DNA of 23,596 bases from NCBI GenBank assembly GCA_023212695.1, contig JALCCG010000314.1, forward strand, positions 1 to 23,596. The letters are read 5' to 3'. Below the pieces are notes generated by a model. The model saw only the letters and a list, made by a program, of their open reading frames with translations, searched no databases and was not told the DNA's origin. Shown piece after piece: positions 19,395 through 23,596 of this stretch. This DNA is from Sporisorium sorghi (taxonomy: Eukaryota; Basidiomycota; Ustilaginomycetes; Ustilaginales; Ustilaginaceae). Each line of letters begins with the position of its first letter. Positions within the stretch are counted from its first letter, which is position 1. Made by a program: the position numbers and the translations under genes.

Positions 19395-20000
19395 ATGGGA
19401 CCTTCGGCAAAGAAACAGCAGCTCTCGTTTGTAACTTGGTGTGTAGCTTTGCGCTATGGCGACCAGCTCCAAAAAAACCCCTCATCTGCTCAATCGAGTT
19501 CATGAAGAAGCAAACCGTGTTCAGAAGGCTGTCGCTCAGGATGATGATGTCGATGTGTGCCGAGTCGAAGATGACTTCCTTGTGGTCTACGAGGGGCAGA
19601 TTCGAGCCTGACTTCAAGGTGATGCAGAGGGCAAAGGACGCAGCTGCGGTCTCGGTGGCAAAGCTGCTGGCGAAGAAGCAACTACAAGAGGCGAAACGGT
19701 AAGTCATCACAGGCAGGGGAGCACAGCGAAGCAATGCCGTCGAATCGGAAGGCATCCATCTGCCCGGAAGCGTCAGTACCACCTCTCGTGTCTTCATGAT
19801 CGGCTCCTTCGCTGCCCTGTCCTTTGAGACGTAGTGCGAGTTGGCATAGGTGCCGTACATTGGCCTTGGCACTCTGGGACGAAGTCGAGCTACTTCTCCC
19901 GCCTCTGGAAGAAGACGAGAACTATGTGAAAAACGAGGAGATACCTCTTGAAGATCGCCACCCTGCAGCAGGCTCGGAGGAGGAAGACATGGAGGACTAG
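19395..20000 (+). pseudogene. Unrecognised small acidic helical protein, frame-broken, two exons
   Basis: The main reading frame can start at ATG 19456 (MATSSKKTPHLLNRVHEEAN). It can also start at ATG 19395 (MGPSAKKQQLSFVT) if the A7 run near 19471-19477 carries one extra base. The frame continues through DDDVDVCRVEDDFLVVYEGQ, breaks at about 19600 by one extra base (TGA at 19609-19611), and resumes as FKVMQRAKDAAAVSVAKLLA. A donor (GTAAGT, 19699) and a phase-matched acceptor (TAG, 19848-19849) join it to ALWDEVELLLPPLEEDENYV and an acidic end (GSEEEDMED) with its stop at 19998-20000. The total is about 130-150 residues, helical and charged. No family was recognised. It converges on the recombinase remnant. 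An antisense frame (19393-19872) is open but Cys-rich and less protein-like. Confidence 0.4.
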
Positions 20001-20396
20001 CAGCTCCCCTCCCCCTTCTGGCGCTGTCGCCTTTCTCACACTAGACCACACACCCAACTTGAGAGGATTGTGATGGTGCGACACTGGCTTGGTCGACATT
20101 TCACGGGCGAGTTTGGGAGCGCCTCCTTCCAGAGTGCAGGCTCGTAACACTTTCTGATCTCAAGTTTGATAGACTCAACGATCATCCTGAGCTTGCTACA
20201 CACAAGTACTATCGACTAAGAGAGATGTTCCGCAACAGTGGCATCGGCAGGAGTGCGGAGCGACGAAGTGGCACGGCGTGGAGCCATCAGATGCGAGCGG
20301 AAACGCCTCTTTGTTCAGTCCCTTGTAAGGCGACGGTGCAGCTGCAAGAGGCTAGTTGCGGGTGCAGAGCTTCGACTATTACTCTGCATGTCACAT
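20001..20396. other. Convergent gap before the recombinase remnant
   Basis: About 400 bp holding the 3' flanks of the small acidic-protein gene and the recombinase-like gene. Nothing else was recognised. Confidence 0.45.
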
Positions 20397-22125
20397 TCAT
20401 TGTTTGCATCTTCTTGCTTGAGCATGTTGAGGGCGGGCCTCCTTAGCATCTGCCAAGCTGGCAGCAGCAGCGCTGGCAAGCTGCTGACGGTACACCAATT
20501 CCTTGTTCTTCTTGATCACGCTGCAGATTGATGCAGTGCGCGTACTGGCCCACCGAGTTGCCTCTTTGAGCTGTTCCCTTCGCTCAGCGTAGGCCGGATC
20601 GTCCAGCTTGGTAGATCGCACTAGCGCTTCGCCGTCGATCTGCTCTTGCAATAGCGACTGATATCGCTCGTCCTTTGCCAGAGCCTCGCGCAGACGCACA
20701 TCGATACGCTCGCCTAGCGCCTTCTTCTGTTCTTCGCGTCGATCCTTGTTCATGATCGCTGCCACCGCCCGTCCACGCTGCTCTCGGTCGATGAAGCCTG
20801 CCTGCCTGCTTGAGTTTGCCTTCGAAAGTTTGCTGCTGATCGGCCGTACCAAACTCCCTCATCATCACGGATGAGTAAGCGTGATTCATCGAGCGATCGC
20901 TGTATGAGTAGTACGACACGCCGGCAGATCGATCAGTGAAGCCATGATGGAGGGCCTCGCGTGCAACCTCAGGACCGTAGCCAATGCGAAGAACGTTGCC
21001 CTTTTCGAAGCGCCAGACCCTGACGGCGCCAGTTCCACCTCCCAATCCTACTGCCTGCATCATGTTTGAAATCCAGGCCCCGAACACGCGGCGATCGACC
21101 GGCTTTGTAGCAGCCGCGAAGTTCAGAGGCTTTGCTTGCCCGCCACTGTGACCCGGAGCAAAGAGGTAATGGTCGCCGATGCCAGTGTACATGACCGTCT
21201 TTTTTTTCGCTCCTCTTGGAAGAAAGCATCGAGGGTGGTGAGGGGCGGACCGTGCGACCCGTCCGAGTTGACCACAGCAAGCGCCTCGCGAAACACCAAG
21301 AAGGGAACGAGGGTGGTGGCGACTTGGAATTGCAGGTTCTGGACGTGGGAGGTGGCGAAACCAACCGCTCTTTCCTCGTGCCGATGCTTGTCGACCACGG
21401 CGTTGCCCTTGAAATGGTCAAAGAGGACCTCGACTTCCCACTTGACGTCGTCAAGACGATGCAGCTTGATTTGCTCCAGCTTAAGGTGCGTGAAGGTGGA
21501 GGTCCGTTCGCCTGCGAACAGAGAACAGAAATAGAGCCAGAGCGTGTGAGCGAGGTTTCGCAAGCAGTATCAGACGCGTGTCGACGTCGCTCGTCAGACA
21601 CTTACCAAAGTTGAGGCAGAATTGCAGAGCAAGCGCCTGCTGGAGGACGTGCGTGTAGTGGATCTTGAGGGCTCCAGGTCGAGGACCAGCGCAGCTTCTT
21701 TCTTGCCATAGCCGATCCTGGGACGGACCTTGCGAGGCAGCTTCTCGTCGACGATCACCATCGCAACAAACTTGTCGAGCATAACTGCGCAGCCCGTCCG
21801 TCTGCTGACTGTTCCACCCCGAGAGGACTGCCCCAAAGTCAGAGCTTCGAGCGTTGAGCTGATTGATGATCGAGAGCATCAGAATGCGTGCCCAGGTCCT
21901 GAACGTCTCGGCGGTGACAAAGTTGCAGAAAATGTCTCGACCGGCCCGACCATGAAGTCTCCAGAGCAGAAAGCCTTTGCATCTCTGGTAGAGGCGCTTC
22001 ACAGAGTCTCCGTCCACCTTGACGTCGCCGAGCGGATCCCAGTCACCTTCCTTCTCTCTGCGAACCTGTTCTTCAGCAGCAAAAAGTGGAGACGTACTCG
22101 TGGCGGAAGTAATAAAGCCAGGCAT
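20397..22125 (-). pseudogene. Decayed tyrosine recombinase of the DUF3435 / captain-like group
   Basis: Exons on the minus strand are 22125-21606 and 21511-20397, with a 94-nt GTAAGT-CAG intron; about 543 residues if the frames are bridged. An N-terminal helical region (about 1-170) includes RDIFCNFVTAETFRTWARIL. The core begins LALQFCLNFGGERTSTF across the splice junction, with a candidate catalytic Arg in GERT, then KLEQIKL and a strand-rich stretch (WEVEVLFDHFKGN). Later come VWRFEKGNVLR, ALHHGFTD and SYYSYSDRS, whose order and spacing resemble the R, H and Tyr boxes of basidiomycete DUF3435 proteins; the usual HxxR His appears replaced (VWRF). The C-terminal about 110 residues are charged and coiled-coil-like. 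Frame breaks: about 21790 (+1), about 21675 (+2 or -1), the A8 run at 21200-21207 (-1) and (CAGG)3 at 20797-20808 (+4). The family call is by motif resemblance. Confidence 0.55.
20797..20808 (-). repeat. (CAGG)3 repeat causing a frameshift in the recombinase remnant
   Basis: Three CAGG units on the minus strand. With two units the frame would run straight from FEGKLKQAG into FIDREQRGR; with three it shifts. This looks like slippage expansion. Confidence 0.7.
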
Positions 22126-22204
22126 GCTGATCACGGCGAAGGTCCTTGGCTGACCGTATTCCCAAGAGAAAGCAAAGAGACAAAAAGCGAAATGGACGCG
22201 AGGC

Positions 22205-22262
22205 GGTTGAGAGGTGCTAAAGAGGTTGAGAGGTGGTTGAGAAGTGCTTGAGAAGTGCTCGA
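22205..22262 (-). repeat. Degenerate short repeats in the recombinase leader
   Basis: On the minus strand the motif CACYTCTCAA recurs about four or five times with small changes between the TATA-like element and the ATG. It probably lies in the 5' leader. Confidence 0.6.
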
Positions 22263-22283
22263 GTGGGCAGCCACTTCGCAGTC

Positions 22284-22290
22284 ATATATA
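22284..22290 (-). promoter_or_regulatory. TATA-like element for the recombinase-like gene
   Basis: TATATAT on the minus strand, about 160 nt before the ATG at 22125. The spacing is similar to that of the MARVEL gene. Confidence 0.4.
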
Positions 22291-23192
22291 CAAATGTACA
22301 GCGTTGCAAGATTCTCGACTCAGACTTTTGACTCAGCCCTGGACCGAGTGAGCCCTCTACTCAGCTTTCGAATGCGGAGGCATACAGCAGCACAGAGAAG
22401 TCCAGTGTGATCTGCAGCGTAGAAGTGACGAGACTTGCGGTCAAAGTCACTTTCGCCATAGGATGCGGTCCCCTTTGGCAAAACCAATGCAATCTTGACT
22501 GCTCTTTCGCCGCAACCTCGCCAATTGGCCTCAGTAGGGGGGTCGCACTTCCTTCTCAGCCTCCGTCGTTGTCATGTTTTGCTGCGACTGTGTCAACTTT
22601 TGAATTGCGCGGTGAGCGCGCCGAGCGTCGAGGCTGTGCAGAATCCGCCGAGACACTCTTGAGCGTTCCAATCTCTTGTGTGTGATTGTATCAACCGTAT
22701 CCAGCCAGAGCTGACCAGTGCCACGGGTGCGGCTCTCAAAGTAAAGTTGCACTCTCTCACACCTGACGAACGAAAAGCGAGCGCAGTGAAGCATCGGGAG
22801 GTCTCCGGATGAACTCAAACCTTGACAAAGGAGCCGAGATCCACAATCAAGCGTTGGCTCAAGCTTCGGCTACGGCTCTGCCGATGATCATGGCAAGGTT
22901 CGGCTTGCTTTCCGCCGAAGAAGCTTTGCTGGCTGCGTTCAAAAGCACACTCAGAGACAAGTGACGGGGTCGGAAGATCCGAGAACCTTGGGAAACAAAG
23001 TATTCCTTCACATCGCCATGGAGAAAGAAACGCAAAACAACTCAGCTACGCGCACCGTGAGTCTCTTGCCAGCTTCCACTTGGCTGGGCACTTCCGAACT
23101 GCTGTCAATTGGCCAAAAGCGTTTAGCGAGAGTGCCGCTTCGACGTCTTTCCGTCACTTGCTGAGCCTGACGTTTCGATGATGCTTTGTTGA
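22291..23192. other. Spacer right of the recombinase remnant
   Basis: About 900 bp with no confident gene apart from the short ORF at 22809-22964. No obvious inverted or direct terminal repeats were found by eye, though the end of a mobile element would be expected somewhere here if the recombinase is a captain. Confidence 0.4.
22809..22964 (+). CDS. Possible short ORF or terminal exon, 51 residues
   Basis: ATG to TGA, 51 residues. The sequence is amphipathic and Ala/Leu-rich (ALAQASATALPMIMARFGLL, then SAEEALLAAFKSTLRDK). The frame is open upstream to a stop at 22764-22766, so it could also be the last exon of a spliced gene. Not recognised. Confidence 0.25.
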   Translation: MNSNLDKGAEIHNQALAQASATALPMIMARFGLLSAEEALLAAFKSTLRDK

Positions 23193-23596
23193 GATCCATC
23201 TTCTCATTTGCCATCACCACCAACTACACCTTTTACACTGTCTTCACTTGTCTTCACCTTTTGCGCCAACCTCATCATTTGCGCCGTCTTCATCGTTTGT
23301 GCTGTCTCACCAATTTGCGGGAATGATGCCAGTGCTGAGGCGGGACTTGTGCGTTCAAGGGGAGCTGGACGACAGTCAAAGAAGCAGTCTGGTCAAAGCG
23401 GTGGAGGCACCAAAGGGACTGCAAGCCTGCGCACCACGGCCGCCACCCTTGGTCTCGACGAGGGCCCGCCACCCACCACCACAGTCGGACAGAGATCCTT
23501 GCCCAACCTTTCTCCCACCGTCAAAGGTAAGTCTACTCTGATGGGACACTGTTGAGCCATAGTGCATCAGCTAATGGTGACTGTCATCCTTGCAGG
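23193..23596 (+). CDS. Partial gene running off the right edge, with an intron at 23527-23595
   Basis: A strong donor (AAAG then GTAAGTCTAC) starts at about 23527. A branch-point-like GCTAATGG follows, and the window ends TTGCAG plus one base, so the last base is the first of the next exon. Upstream, two frames are open. One (from about 23193, no ATG) ends TTTVGQRSLPNLSPTVKG and has codon use more like the other genes. The other starts at the ATGs at 23323/23326 (MMPVLRRDLC). Which is translated, or whether this is a leader exon, cannot be decided here. No family was recognised. Confidence 0.4.

Noticed and set aside
19393..19872. 159-codon minus-strand ORF
   Set aside because: Uninterrupted but Cys-rich and without motif; the plus strand has protein-like exons joined by a good phase-matched intron.

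Overview
The window looks like nuclear DNA from a smut fungus or close relative (Basidiomycota, Ustilaginomycotina). This is an inference. It rests on GC-rich coding sequence that favours C or G in third positions, short GT-AG introns in some genes beside long uninterrupted ORFs in others, and long poly-A/poly-T runs in the spacers. No species is assigned.

The left part (about 1.7-14.8 kb) is an ordinary, intact core block. It holds cytochrome c (minus, five exons including a 7-nt micro-exon), a four-helix MARVEL/NCE102-like membrane protein (minus), an intronless MFS transporter (plus), the Sin3 corepressor scaffold (plus, first coding exon only the ATG) and ribosomal protein S21/eS21 (minus, 5-codon first exon, two long introns). 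All five reading frames are clean. Bases 1-365 probably carry the 3' end of another gene.

The right part (about 15.6-22.3 kb) is different. An allantoate-permease-type MFS gene keeps good introns but has three frameshifts in its first exon. A small unrecognised acidic protein gene (about 19.4-20.0 kb) has one or two frame breaks. Convergent to it, at 20.4-22.1 kb, is a gene that I read as a decayed tyrosine recombinase of the fungal DUF3435/captain-like group, with four frame breaks, one of them a CAGG repeat-unit expansion. Between these lie gene-poor spacers. The right edge stops at a well-formed splice acceptor of a gene that runs off the window.

The five left genes are housekeeping functions (respiration, membrane organisation, transport, chromatin, translation) with no sign of a shared pathway. 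The right side reads as an accessory or decaying segment next to a core block, possibly the remains of a recombinase-bearing mobile element. No element ends or target-site duplications could be identified by eye. Homopolymer-associated indels also leave open that some breaks are sequencing errors.
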